This document shows positions 1-10,938 of a DNA stretch of 64,000 bases, in pieces. Below the pieces are notes generated by a model, which searched no databases, was not told where the DNA came from, and saw only the letters and a list, made by a program, of their open reading frames with translations. Both the position numbers and the translations under genes were made by a program. The stretch lies in contig CAOLHI010000389.1 of assembly GCA_948474755.1 (NCBI GenBank), positions 248,001 through 312,000 on the forward strand. Direction: 5' to 3'. How positions within the stretch are numbered: the stretch's first letter is position 1; every line of letters begins with the position of its first letter. This DNA is from Ctenosaura bakeri (taxonomy: Eukaryota > Chordata > Lepidosauria > Squamata > Iguanidae).

Positions 1-2689
1 TCTGTTGATTTCAAGTTAAGTTAAACATGTACAAAACATTCTGAGCCATGTTCCAAAACATCTTGATATGTTCTACGGATATGATAACCGCCTAAACCAC
101 TGAAATAAGGTATGAAGAACAAGTTTGATGTATAGTGCATCTGCTGTGTAAAACAAAAAATGTGAGTGTAGTCAATGGATGCAATGTGAATACTCCTGCT
201 CCTGTGTGCTCGTTGTGTCTATTTACCATAATGGGAGTGATGCAAGCCTGCTTTCATGTGTATGGAAGTTATGCCAAAAGAAGATACACTGTACATAGTT
301 CGGGAACAGTACTTGGTCCTTACTGGTGAGTTTGTATCTTTGTTATTGCTTTCTGTTGCTCAACTGCTTCCACTGATGGTTTTTGTAAAAATTCTATACA
401 GTATAAAGTTGGTTTAATTGCTTATTTGGGTTGAACACTGCTCTACCAAGCCAGAGTCCACCCAGCACTCTGTCATAAAAAAACCCTACTGAATTCAGAC
501 TCCATTCATGAACCTTTAAGACTTTAATGAAAATCCTCTTCATCATGACATATTACTTTTCAAATGCCTGTTTTAAAATAAAAGATCTTTACTTACCAGT
601 GAAAAAGGAGCAGAAAGGTGGCCACTCACCAGGAAACCAGCAGTTTTGGATCCAGGAGACTAAAAAGTAATCTTCTAACCTAACCTGCCTACAGAATCCT
701 CTGTTTTGGAGCTTTCTCACTGTTTTACCACCAGATGAAGAAACATTGGTAGATTCAAGAGACAGGCAGGGACATGTCAACAAATCACCCTAACCCCCTC
801 TAGCCATCAATAGGCAGGTAAGAGGGCTACGACTGCACAGCTAACACTTATTAGGTACATCCAGGATGATTGAAAAGTCCTAGATTTTGTTCCTGTCCTT
901 TCCAGTCTTATTCTGGGTTGAAATAATCTGGCCTGGGAAACTGGTATAAAAAGTCTCTGATCATACAGGGAGCTGACAGAAAATATTCTGGGATAAACAA
1001 AGTGTATATGCTCATTCATCATAGAACATTGACTGACTTGGAGCAAGGGTGAACAGAATACTGAGAGGATGGAAAAAGAATCAGTCACATAGTGATGTGG
1101 GGGCGGAGGAGACGATTCCCCCTGGGCGGCAATGTTTTTGAGGTGTCCCAGCCCATAACATGCCCCCGCATACAGTGGCCATGCCCCCATGTACCGTGGC
1201 CAGTGGCCACACCCCCACGCAATAGCCCCCCTCTTCCTGCCCCCTCTCCACACACTCCAAGCTCTGCCACTGAAAAGAATATCCTGAATGGAATGGAAGT
1301 AAGTATTCTGAAAAAAGCTGTTGCTGAAGAGAGCACTCCACACTGCTGCATGTCTCATAAAACATGTCATGCTATTGATTGATCTGCTTCATATTCAAAT
1401 ATCATATTAGTAATTCATTTTCACACACCCATATTTTCCCTCCATTTTGTTCACAGTTGTTACTACTAAGAAAACTGTCTATGATATTTTGATAATTATT
1501 TTGTATTCTCATCATTCCTTGATGACATTTCCTGCAATGAATAGCAAAAGTTTTGCTCCTGTTGTGAAAAGATAGAGCTGCCTTTCTTTTGATTTGTTTG
1601 CAGTTTATTTTTTTTTTATATATAGATTTCAGGATATCCAAATAAATGCAGATTTAAAACACAACAGATGCTACATTATAAGGGTGAAGACAGATGTAAT
1701 ATTTTTAAGAGCAGTGGAAACAATTTAAAAGTGATCCCATATGCATTCAATATTTTGTTGGCCTTCCAAAAGGTTTGGAAGAAAGTCTTTAATGACTCAG
1801 TTCAAATGTGCCATCAAGAAGTTCATGCATTAGTGGGAATGTAAACTGATCACCATTTGGAGAAATTGGCTAGCTGTTTTGTTTCTTTCCACTAAAGATT
1901 TCTCCAAGCTTCCTAGAATGGAGAGCAACATCCCTGCTGGATTAAGCTTTACTTTTTTGTTTCTGCTGTGGCTTACCAGATAGACCTGGGAACAAAATAA
2001 AGAGGCCACAAAGTGAGCTGTCCTGTTTCAGTTTTGTATTTCAGTGCCACAATTATGTAGGGAAGCCTACCTGTTCTAGGAAGATCTAGCTGAAGTCTGT
2101 TTTGTAGAGCTCCTTGCAAAGTCTTCACAGAAAGCAATGGAGCCTTTGGCATGGAGGAGGAGAGATGCAACAAATTAGGTAAAAGCTGTAATAATCAGTG
2201 TTTGAGGTCCTGTAGAATCTGTTGTTATTTGGAACTTGTTTAATGCAGGAGTATTATGTATTTTTATTAGATGTCCAGGAATAAAAGATGAAATTCCATT
2301 TATTAGGGGAAGTTGAGGTTCTCCCACTACATAATGTAGGAGGAAAAGAGTCATTCTCCTTATTGCCACCTTCTGTTCATCCTAACTTGCCTCCCTCATT
2401 ACTGCCCCTGCTACCATCTTGCCCACATGGGAGATGCATTCAAGGGATGCTATGGAGCATGCTGGGGAGAAAGGAAGGAGGGTAGAAAATTCATCAAGTA
2501 GGCTTTAGGTAATATAAAACAAAGTTGTGTAGAAGAGGATGTTTCAGCAGGTACAACCCAATGTGCAAGAGAAGAGAAGTACACCAGCATGAGGTGAGGT
2601 AAAATTGTAACTTCTCTCAATAAAATAAGAAGGGAAGCTACTATTTTTAAAAAAATGATAGCAATGTACCATAAAAATTGTACTGATAG
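1..2689. other. FBLN5 intron, no feature recognised
   Basis: AT-rich intron sequence upstream of the EGF2 exon. A C-rich patch at 1090-1260 (repeated CATGCCCCC and GTGGCCA words) gives overlapping short frames with no protein signature. No exon with EGF cysteine spacing is seen on either strand. Confidence 0.5.
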
Positions 2690-3402
2690 GGAAAAATGCA
2701 ACTATTGATGCATGTGTGCTGCACAACTCACTATGTTATGCCGTTTCGAGCTGGCGTCACAGTCATGTGGCTGGCAGCCTCTTCTGGCTGCTGAGTTGCT
2801 GGATATGGGCAGCATGGCCTGGAGTTCCCCTTTTGTTCCACCATCAGCCAATGAGTTCAAAGTGCCTGCTTTGAATTCATTAGCTGATGAGTTGGGCTTG
2901 GGTAAAGGTAGCAGTCTTCACTTAGGTCCACCTCCGGTGTATTTAGTCTGCCATCTCCTTGCTGCCTACCATTCTTGGCTTGGCAGCAGCCCACCCCCTA
3001 TTGTTTGCTGTTCGTTAATGCATGCGTTATCCTGTACCTTGCATTTTGTCACAACTTGTTAGGCAGTCACTTGGGTTGTGGATCTCGGATGTAGGTATCA
3101 ATTTCTTCTTGGCTGGGGGACATCTCAGGTCCCAATTGGTTCAGGGGGTGCATCAGAGTGTCGGTTATGCATGTAGCATGCACCCTCCAGTGACAGGAGG
3201 GATACGCCTGGATGGTTCCCTCCTGGCAACTAGCCTTGAGCTAGTGGGCTCATCAGTCAACAGGCAGGTTGATCTATGCCTGGATCCATACCCAGGCATA
3301 TGCCAACCTGTTTTGCATCTATAGCCAATAAACATTTGTGGCCTTTTCTTCCCACATCTGGTGTTTGTGTTTCTTTGAGCGACTGTCGTCCCTGATCACG
3401 CA
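2690..3402 (+). mobile_element. LTR-like or other repeat block with poly(A) signal
   Basis: A block richer in GC than its flanks, with an AATAAA at 3327-3332 followed after about 25 bp by a T/C-rich stretch and CTTTGAGCGACTGTCG. It looks like the R-U5 end of an LTR, and open frames across it are without recognisable domains. GCAA occurs on both sides (2698-2701, 3400-3403), which is too short to be convincing. Family unknown. Confidence 0.35.
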
Positions 3403-3921
3403 ATGTATTTGCATAGTTAGAAAGCAAATAAAATCATTTTAAAGCAAATAAAAAATTCAAAACAGTAAGCAGTAATTTAATATTTCTCAGTCCATATTTA
3501 ACAATTAAAATTTGTTTCAATAGTTTACAGCTCTGTACTTGTGTAGATTTGGAAGAAAAAAAAATCAATAGACTGCCTGCCCCCAAAGGCTTTGATAAAA
3601 GGCAAGTGTTAATTTCGTGCTGCATTGAAGTCAGTATTAGTGCCAGTTGTGGCTCCAAGAGAGGGCATTCCACAACAGGGATTCCAGAGCAGGGAAAAAA
3701 TGAAAACCTCTCCCACATTGTCCATGAGGAGTGCCGCTTTAACAGACCTCTGTCTTCAGGCAGGTGTATATAGGGAAAGGAACTCCTTCAGGTATTAGGG
3801 CTTTCGGCGTTATCACCAGCACCTTGAATTCAAGAAGCATATTGGCAACCTGTGCAATTCTTCTAAAATTGATGCCAGGTGGTTGCTTTTGAGTCGTCTT
3901 CAAGAGCAACCCCACTCAGAG

Positions 3922-4119
3922 ACCATTTCTGCACTACATTGTTATAGTGCTATTATTCCACTTCCAACATCCTATGGAATCCTGGGCTTTGCAGTTTAGG
4001 GAGGGGCATTTAGAATTCTCAGCCAGAGAGCTCTTTGGCCTCAGTAAACTACAAACCCCAGAATGCCACAGGATGTTGAAAGTGGAATAGTAGCACCACA
4101 GGAGTGTAGGGCAGAAAGG
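3922..4119. repeat. Palindromic MITE (GCCATTTC family)
   Basis: Inverted ends ACCATTTCTGCAC and GCAGAAAGG, then TTATAGTGCTATTATTCCAC and CATCCTATGGAATCCTGGG with their complement on the right. Flanked by CTCAGAG at 3915-3921 and 4120-4126. No coding capacity. Confidence 0.82.
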
Positions 4120-4129
4120 CTCAGAGTGG

Positions 4130-5970
4130 CCAGGTTATCTCTGTCCAGAAAAGGCCATAGTTAAAGCTGGCCTAAGGCAATCCAAGCCATGGAGTGTACC
4201 TGGAACTCCAGTGACAGAGATGAAAGAATTAGGAGGCCCTTGTTCTTATGGGGGACTGCAGTCTTATTCAGGGGAAGTTATTACCCACTTCCTGTATCTG
4301 ACAGCCATCAGTTCACGGTTGCTCCATCTTGTTGTGATTCACCTTCATGTTTATTAGTCCTTATCCAGCTCATTACAGCATCCAGGCACCGGTCCAGCAT
4401 CTGCATAGCTACAGTAATGGATGCTCTGTCCACACAGAAAGTTAAGGGGCAAGCAAACAGTAAGCACACGCTCTTTAGGTTAAAGAAAATATTTTCACTT
4501 ATCAAAAACAATTATCATATAAAGAAGCGTAAATTTGGAAACTTGTATAATAATTGAATCCAGTTCCATCCAAGGAAAGAACAAGTCCTGGGGAGAAATT
4601 CTGCCAGCAGTTAAGAATGGCTGCACAACAGTACAGGCTGTTTAGAGAAGATATAAAATGTGTGTCTTTGAGGATATTTATTAGGAACCAGATCCAAATG
4701 CATCCATGCAAACAGAGCTAGAATAGTACTTTTTAAAAGTAGTTGATTCTTGATTCATTATTCATTACAATGTGAAAGCCAGTTAATTCATTGTGATACA
4801 CATTGTTGATGATCAAAGTTACTGTATTACTTTTCAGTAAAATCTTCTTTTTAATTTTTTAAAAAAAGACAAAACTCACACAAAACAGCCCAAATTAACT
4901 AAAATAATCCCCCACAAGTAACATTTTAAAAGTAAGGAATAAACATTATTCATTCTCAAAAAAATTATAATATTTACCAACCATTAAGCACCTTTTCATA
5001 ACTGATTACATCATACCAAAAAGTAATATATGTTAGCAGTAGCATTGTGGCTTTCAACGTATTTCTGTCAAGGTTGCTGTTTCTGTGTGATTTTCAGAAG
5101 GAAGGAATCTATAACCTCTTCTTGTTCTTGTTCAGATTTTCATTTCTGGAACTCTTCTGCATTCAAAAGCTGGTTTGATACACTAAGATCTGATTTTCAA
5201 ATGTTGAGGGATGAGTAAAAGAACCTTACCTGTGTGGTGTTACATATGTGTCGCATTGAAATCCCAGTACCAGTTCTTACGCATAGATTGTATATGCAGT
5301 GACATTTCTTAATCCTCGTCCGAGATGCTGAAGGTGAAAAGCAGTGGAAAATCATTAAAATATTATTCTGTGTATGTCTTTCAGTTCTGTTCAGAGCAAA
5401 AGAACTTGGCAGCAAAATAATGAGCTGCACAAAACTAAGCAGTTGATTTCCATATTTATGTAATATACTATGCAATTGAATAGGGAAGTGATGTTTGTAC
5501 AATACCCTCTAGTCCATTTGCTCTTGCTTGTAATTTTCCAAGGAACAAATAAGTGCCAAAGAATGTCCTTGGAGCACTTATATGTTTTCCCCCGACAGTC
5601 CGATGTAGCCAGTAAGGCTAATACATGATGCTATATTTTACTAGAATGGGCATATCTACTATTTTCCTGTTTCATTTCACCTTTCTCACCTGATTTGATT
5701 TGACGTTATGAAGTAACAGATGTACAATTTGAGAAGGCAAGAAAAATGTTCAGGAGCTGCTGCAAATCCCCTCTGTTCCTTCTATTTCTCCATTTTACAG
5801 TTGTATACAGCATTATGTTAAGTGCAGCTTCATCATTTATTGGAAAGATTTCATGGACTTATGGGGAATGGCTTTAGATAGCTGGGTGTATTACTTTCAT
5901 TATGAAGCACATTGATTAGATTTCTCTTTTTACTCACTTTCTTTACTGATTACTGTGCTTTTCAATTGAT
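4130..5970. other. FBLN5 intron, no feature recognised
   Basis: AT-rich, no EGF-like exon, no repeat I can name. Poly-A/T runs near 4850-4870. Confidence 0.45.
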
Positions 5971-5971
5971 T

Positions 5972-6072
5972 CTACAGAATCATAGAAATGTAGAGTTGGA
6001 AGAGACCACACGGGCCATCCAGTCCAACCCCCTGCCATGCAGGAACACCCTCAAAGCACTCCCGAATATATT
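5972..6072 (-). mobile_element. CR1 3' end, short, antisense
   Basis: ACAGAATCATAGAAATGTAGAGTT through CCATCCAGTCCAACCCCCTG to CCTCAAAGCACTC is the complement of the CR1 terminal 100 bp. Same terminus as the young copy at 47217. Confidence 0.85.
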
Positions 6073-6130
6073 CTGGATGTATTAGTGTAACAACAACAAA
6101 AAAATCCTTTGTCAGTTCTGAATTTTTTCA

Positions 6131-6671
6131 AGCTGCAGTAGGCCTTCCTCATTTGTGGGTTTGACTTTCATGGATTTGATTATTTGCAAGTTTCTTCAAC
6201 CCCCTCCCCCCACCTCAGGCACTTCTTTTTGGGAGGACCCCTCCTTCTCAGCAACTCTGATCAGGCTAGCCGGCCCTTTATAAACCTCGTCTGGTCCTCC
6301 TCCTCCTCCACTGGCCACTACCTGGCCAGCTAAGGATGGCTTGTAGCCTGATTTTTCAGCACCACAGACCCTCTCCAGATGCCCCCTGCAGATACCCAAG
6401 GAAGGAGATGGGTGAGAGAGGAAGTATAGGACCACTGGCCAGCCCCTCTCAAAACTGCAAACCCCAACATTCCGGAGGATGTTGAAAATGGAATCATCGC
6501 ACTATAACAGGCTAGTGCGGAAATGGCCCTGGTTGGGACCCTGGGTGCCCACTCTCCACCATGCTTTGGAGCCCTCCCAACAGACACACACACACATTTT
6601 GATATCTGTGATGTTTTCACTTTTGTAAAAGTATTGCGCCCATAACTCTAATGAACATGGAGGGCCAACTG
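6131..6671. repeat. Tigger-like MITE, related copy
   Basis: Left CAGTAGGCCTTCCTCATTTG and TGGGTTTGACTTTCATGG; right CATGGAGGGCCAACTGTA. Internal TGATATCTGTGATGTTTTC matches the related copy (AAATATCAAAATGG side). It carries half of a GCCATTTC MITE. Confidence 0.72.
6434..6529. repeat. Half copy of GCCATTTC MITE nested in another MITE
   Basis: Only the right half: CCCCTCTCAAAACTGCAAAC, CATTCCGGAGGATGTTGAAA, GCACTATAACAGGCTAGTGC, ending GGAAATGGCC. It sits inside the Tigger-like MITE at 6131-6671. Confidence 0.7.
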
Positions 6672-6892
6672 TATAATCTTTGACCATGTGCAGTTTCACA
6701 GCTAAATTCAACTCGGCACTATAACAACTGCAAGAATAAAATGTAATTAGCTACCATAACATTAAGCACGTTTTCTTGGGACTGTTTTACATAGAAAAGA
6801 ATACTTTATTTTAAAAGTAATGAAATCTGATCTTATGCATGTTTATTCAAAAGTAAATCCTGCTGAGTTCAATGAGAGTTAGTTCTGACTAT

Positions 6893-7155
6893 GGATTAAG
6901 CTCTCCTAAAGACCCTAAAGACCCCAGACCTTGTCTGATCTTTGAAACTATGCAGGGCCATCCTTGGTTAGAACTTAGATGGGAGACCACCAATAAATAT
7001 CAGGTGCTGTATGCTATGTTTTGGAGGAAGGAATTGGTAAAACTGCCTCTGAGTATTCCTTGCCTGAGAAAATCCTATAAAATTTATGGGGTTGTTGTAA
7101 GTTGATAGGCGACTTGAAGGCACACACACACACACACACACATACACACACACAA
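6893..7155 (+). mobile_element. 5S rRNA-derived SINE
   Basis: The head aligns with vertebrate 5S rRNA: CTTGTCTGATCTTTGAAACT, ATGCAGGG, GGTTAGAACTTAGATGGGAG, ACCACC...AATATCAGGTGCTGTA. Body AACTGCCTCTGAGTATTCCT and a Bov-B-like tail (GTTGATAGGCGACTTGAAGG), ending in an (AC)n microsatellite (7121-7155). The 5S internal promoter region is recognisable but diverged; this is a SINE, not a 5S gene. Confidence 0.87.
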
Positions 7156-8164
7156 AAGGATCAAACTAGCTGTCACTATAATTGTTCCTTTATGTCCCAT
7201 GCTTGGAAATTCCCATATCTCTTTTCATTGCTCTTAAAAGCACCCATGGGACCTCCAATCCCATTTGGGACTCTACTCCACTTTGTGGTGAATATTTCAC
7301 CTTCAGAGTTGCTTCCTTCCTTCAAAGCTGCCGTTTGCCATTGTTGTTGCTATTATTTACTGCAGATTGCTGCTTTAAGGAGTGGAAATTAGCACTCCCA
7401 GAGCTGTTTTCAGTTTAAAAAAAAAAAGAAGAAGGGATTTAGAAATGCACTTAATCTTGAAATGCATCTTTGAATCCTGTTCTTTGGATCTAAATTTTAA
7501 ATAACATCTAATTTGATCCTATCTGTGTGTTTAATTGCAATCTATGGTTGCTGATTTACAGGTACTTACTAAAGAGTAAGATTTCAATCCTGTGCACATT
7601 TCTTGGAGGCAAGCCGCACTGAAAGCAGAAAGGATTATTTGTAAACATACATAAGAGTGTTTTATCAGTTCCATTTAACACAGGGGACTTATTTCTAAGA
7701 AACATGCTTAGCATCATGCTAGAAGTATGTTTGGGACTACAGCCCTAGTGCCCTGGAGAGCAGGAAAATTAAATTTCTGATTAGAGAAGACTTTTTTTTT
7801 TTAATTACCAGTTACTAGTTGGTATGAATTCAGAAATCTTATTTACTAGGAAAGCAACCAGTAGATGTAACACAATACCAAAGAAACTGGAAACAACCTC
7901 TGTTGTTGAGTCAGCCCTAAAAGAGACGGAGCATCTGTTGGGCGGACATGTTTCTCCTGAACTGCCAATGATTTTTATCCTGTCAGTACCTTGGCATGAG
8001 GAGCATAATAGTCAATTAATTTCAATGCCTCAGAGGCTGCAGTTAAGACAGCTCCAAATATATAATGACATTCCTCCTGATTTCTTTCTCAGATGCAACC
8101 ATTATATGCTTGATCATAGGAATGGGACTCCACAGTTAAAGCAAACCAATTGTCCTCCTGTTCT

Positions 8165-8350
8165 TAATAGTTAGTTGATTGTAGTTAATGTGTTTTAGGG
8201 GGCTGGTTTTAGATGGGTTGGTGGGTGGGGAGGATTGGTTATGTTTTAATGCTTTTAATGTATTTAATGTATTGTTGTAGTACCGCCTTGATCCATGGGG
8301 AGAGGCGGGATATAAATATTATTATTGTTGTTGTTGTTGTTGTTGTTGTG
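8165..8350 (+). mobile_element. L2-like LINE 3' end with (TTG)n tail
   Basis: T-rich 3' UTR (GTTTTAATGCTTTTAATGT), then TAGTACCGCCTTGATCCATG, GGGAGAGGCGGGATATAAAT and a (TTG)n microsatellite. This tail matches the end of the tRNA SINE at 21110. It ends 40 bp upstream of the FBLN5 EGF2 exon, close to the branch-point region. Confidence 0.75.
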
Positions 8351-8392
8351 TCTGAATAATCATGTAATCTTTGATTATTTTCTCTGTTGCAG

Positions 8393-8515
8393 ATGTTGAT
8401 GAATGTGCATCTGAAACACATCAGTGCAACCCCACCCAAATCTGTATCAACACTGAAGGAGGGTATACTTGTTCCTGCACTGAAGGATACTGGCTTTTAG
8501 AGGGCCAGTGCTTAG
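8393..8515 (+). CDS. FBLN5: FBLN5 exon, EGF-like domain 2 (calcium-binding)
   Basis: First FBLN5 exon in the window. It encodes 41 residues of a calcium-binding EGF module that starts DVDEC and continues through CNPTQICINTEGGYTC to EGQCL. Fibulin-5 is a secreted elastic-fibre assembly protein; its cbEGF modules bind calcium and contribute to tropoelastin and partner binding. Six cysteines and the D-x-D-E...N...Y/F calcium-binding pattern are visible. The acceptor is a pyrimidine-rich tract ending CAG before 8393 and the donor is GTACGA at 8516. Both boundaries are phase 1, so the first Asp codon is split across the junction, as in the other EGF exons here. Identity to the human protein is high by eye. 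The upstream exons are outside the window. Confidence 0.96.
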
Positions 8516-8728
8516 GTACGATAATCTGTAGGGTGAAATGTACTTTTTTTTTCAAATTTTTGTTGATGTTTTTGCATGATGAGTTGCTGTGATACTGGAA
8601 TGTCACCAGGTAATACTGGGATTTAGAATTCCAGCCTGTTATTAATTTTAGCTGTTAATTAATCTTCGCTGCCACCACCCACTGAATTCTGGACACTTGG
8701 GACAGCACAGTGGGATGCTGTCCAGACA

Positions 8729-9321
8729 TGTCAATCCCTAAGCTTAAGGATCTTCCTTTTCCCCCAGTCTATCTAGCGTTGGCGTGGGAAGGAGAGAAAC
8801 AGGGTTTTTACAGAAAGTATTTATTAAAGGCATGCAAATGAACAAGACAATAACACACATGGAAGGCGGGAGCATGCCTCCCAGGCACGCTTAGTTACAA
8901 GTAGTTACAAAAACAGATATAAAAGCACAGATACATTCTTTAGATCAGCCAGCCTCCAAAATAACAGAAAAATCCCTAACGCGACTAGATAACTATTTCT
9001 AGTACTCACAGATGTTCATAGCTTAGATGTTCTATGAGGAAGAAGCCAGGAGGCGAGGCCTACGGCTTACAGCCTGCTACTGACTCAGAACCCCCCTCCA
9101 GGAGGTCCCTTGGTTGTTGTCTCTTTGTTATCCTTGTGTTATCTCTCGGCCACATGGCCTCGCAAGAAGTTTTATAACTTCTCCTTGGAAGCATCTCGAA
9201 GCATCCTGAAGATGCTCACCTCTTTCCTTTTTGATTGGTCAAGTCTCACCCTGTGACCTATGATGCTGACCCACATGACCTATGATGCTGACCCACACTA
9301 AAATGTAATCTAATCCCAACA
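8729..9321 (-). mobile_element. Probable LTR, antisense
   Basis: On the minus strand it begins TGTTGGGATTAGATTAC (9321 downward). It then has a GACCAATCAAAAAGG box, TTATAAAAC, and AATAAA (complement of 8820-8825), and ends near GGATTGACA (8729). The 22-bp sequence starting TGACCTATGATG is tandemly duplicated at 9254-9297 in the upstream (U3-like) part. Target duplication not found. Boundaries approximate. Confidence 0.6.
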
Positions 9322-9744
9322 CCTCTTTAACCCTTGGTTTACCTGAAGAGGGAAGTGTTCCCCCTTTAGCTAAGTCTAGATAATGGGAAGCCCCATTATC
9401 ACAGTTGCTGACAGACTTTGATTTAGACCATCAAACTTCCATGAGAGGGTAATGAGGATGGTGTCAGTAAAACGGATGGAGTAGAAGGGATCTTCTGATT
9501 GATGGTTTAGCTGCAGGATATGTGCAGCTGTCAGAGATCCTCTCTACAGCATGCAACAGGGGTGTAACTATGGGGGAGGCAAAATGAAGACATTGCTCCC
9601 TCAATAAAAATTCTGCCTTTTAGAGTTGCCAGGTAGAATAAGAGAGAAGGCTTTATTTTCCTTTAATGATTGTGTAAAAGAGGGAAATTTAGCAGGTATT
9701 GCTTGCATACACCTGCTGAAATTTACTCTTCTGCCCAACTATTA

Positions 9745-10085
9745 AAATCATGGAATCATAGAGTTGGAAGAGACTACAACGGCCAACAAGTCCAACCCCT
9801 TGCCATGCAAGAACACACACTTAAAAATGTCCAAAGAAGGTGACTCCACCACACTCCGAGGCAGCATATTCTACTGTTGAACAGCTCTTACCAGCTCTTA
9901 GGTGAAATCTCTTTTCCTGTAGTTTGAATCCTTTGCTCTATGTCCTAGTCTCTGGAGCATCAGAAAACAAGCTTGCGCCATCTTCATCATAACATCCCTT
10001 CAAATATTAAACATGGCTATCATGTCCCCTCTTAACCTTCTTTTCATCAGGCTAAACATACCTAGGGCAGGCCTTCTCCTTTATT
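9745..10085 (-). mobile_element. CR1 3' end, antisense
   Basis: Begins AATCATGGAATCATAGAGTT, then GGAAGAGACTACAACGGCC, the complement of the CR1 3' terminus, and continues through CATGTCCCCTCTTAACCTTC. Homologous to the longer antisense CR1 at 32104-32460. Confidence 0.88.
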
Positions 10086-10753
10086 TCACCTGGCAACCCT
10101 ACTGCCTCCCCAAAAGAAATTCTCCTTCAGTCCCAAAATTTCTAACATTGCAGTAACTTAAAACTTCATATGAGCATTTAGAAATACAGTTTAAGCACCC
10201 AAAGAAAAGGGGCAGCCAAACTTGCCAAAGGAATGCAAACACAGCAAATGTAAGCATTGTAGGTGTTTACAGGCATCAGGATCACATTCGTTGCAATGCT
10301 GGAAATTTGAGAACTGAAGGAAAATTTCATCTGAGGATCAGAATTCTTATTGGGGTGCATTGCCTTCATTCCCCTCCCTCCAGCTGCACCACAGCATACT
10401 GTGTTAGCTATTGCAGCTAGTTTTACTGGGGAAGCATGCAAACAGAATACCTGCTTGTGTGAATGAGTATCTGAGTGATAGGGAGAGAGGAGGGATGGAA
10501 AGAAAGAATGAAGCAGTGTCCATGTGTGTATTTATAGGAGGGATGAAGAGTGTTTACTTAACTGTGACAAGGTTTGTTTGGGAAATAAATATATGCTGGC
10601 GGCTCTGAACAAGACAGTTGTTGAAAATACTATGGTTATTGACATTGTTAGAAAATATGGGCTCTTAATAGATGTTTCTGTGAAACAGTGTATCACTTTT
10701 TCTTAACATTGGATAGAACTCTTAGTCGTATTTGTAATTCACATTTTTTCCAG

Positions 10754-10870
10754 ACATAGATGAATGTCGCTTTGGTTACTGTCACCAGCTGTGTGCCAAT
10801 GTACCTGGCTCCTACTCCTGTACGTGCAATCCAGGATTTATCTTGAATGAAGACGGAAGATCATGCCAAG
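10754..10870 (+). CDS. FBLN5: FBLN5 exon, EGF-like domain 3
   Basis: Encodes 39 residues, DIDECRFGYC through CANVPGSYSCTCNPGF to DGRSCQ, the third EGF module of fibulin-5. The consensus hydroxylation and calcium-binding pattern is present (D-I-D-E-C, then aromatic residues around PGSYSC). The acceptor is TTTTTTCCAG before 10754 and the donor is GTATTA at 10871; phase is 1 to 1. It lies about 2.2 kb after the EGF2 exon. No frame disruption is seen. Confidence 0.96.
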
Positions 10871-10938
10871 GTATTAAGAACATAACAGAAATGTGGTGGA
10901 TCAGGCCAAAGACACTTGGTTCCTTTAGTGGCTATCTT

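Noticed and set aside
807..1382. Overlapping 90-190 codon frames on both strands near 1.1 kb.
   Set aside because: They cross a C-rich patch with repeated words; no domain, no splice context, no codon bias.
2698..3403. GCAA direct repeats as proof of an LTR insertion.
   Set aside because: Four bases recur by chance, and the enclosed ends are not TG...CA.
6968..7153. Cys/Val-rich small open frame.
   Set aside because: It is a translation of the (AC)n microsatellite and the 5S SINE.
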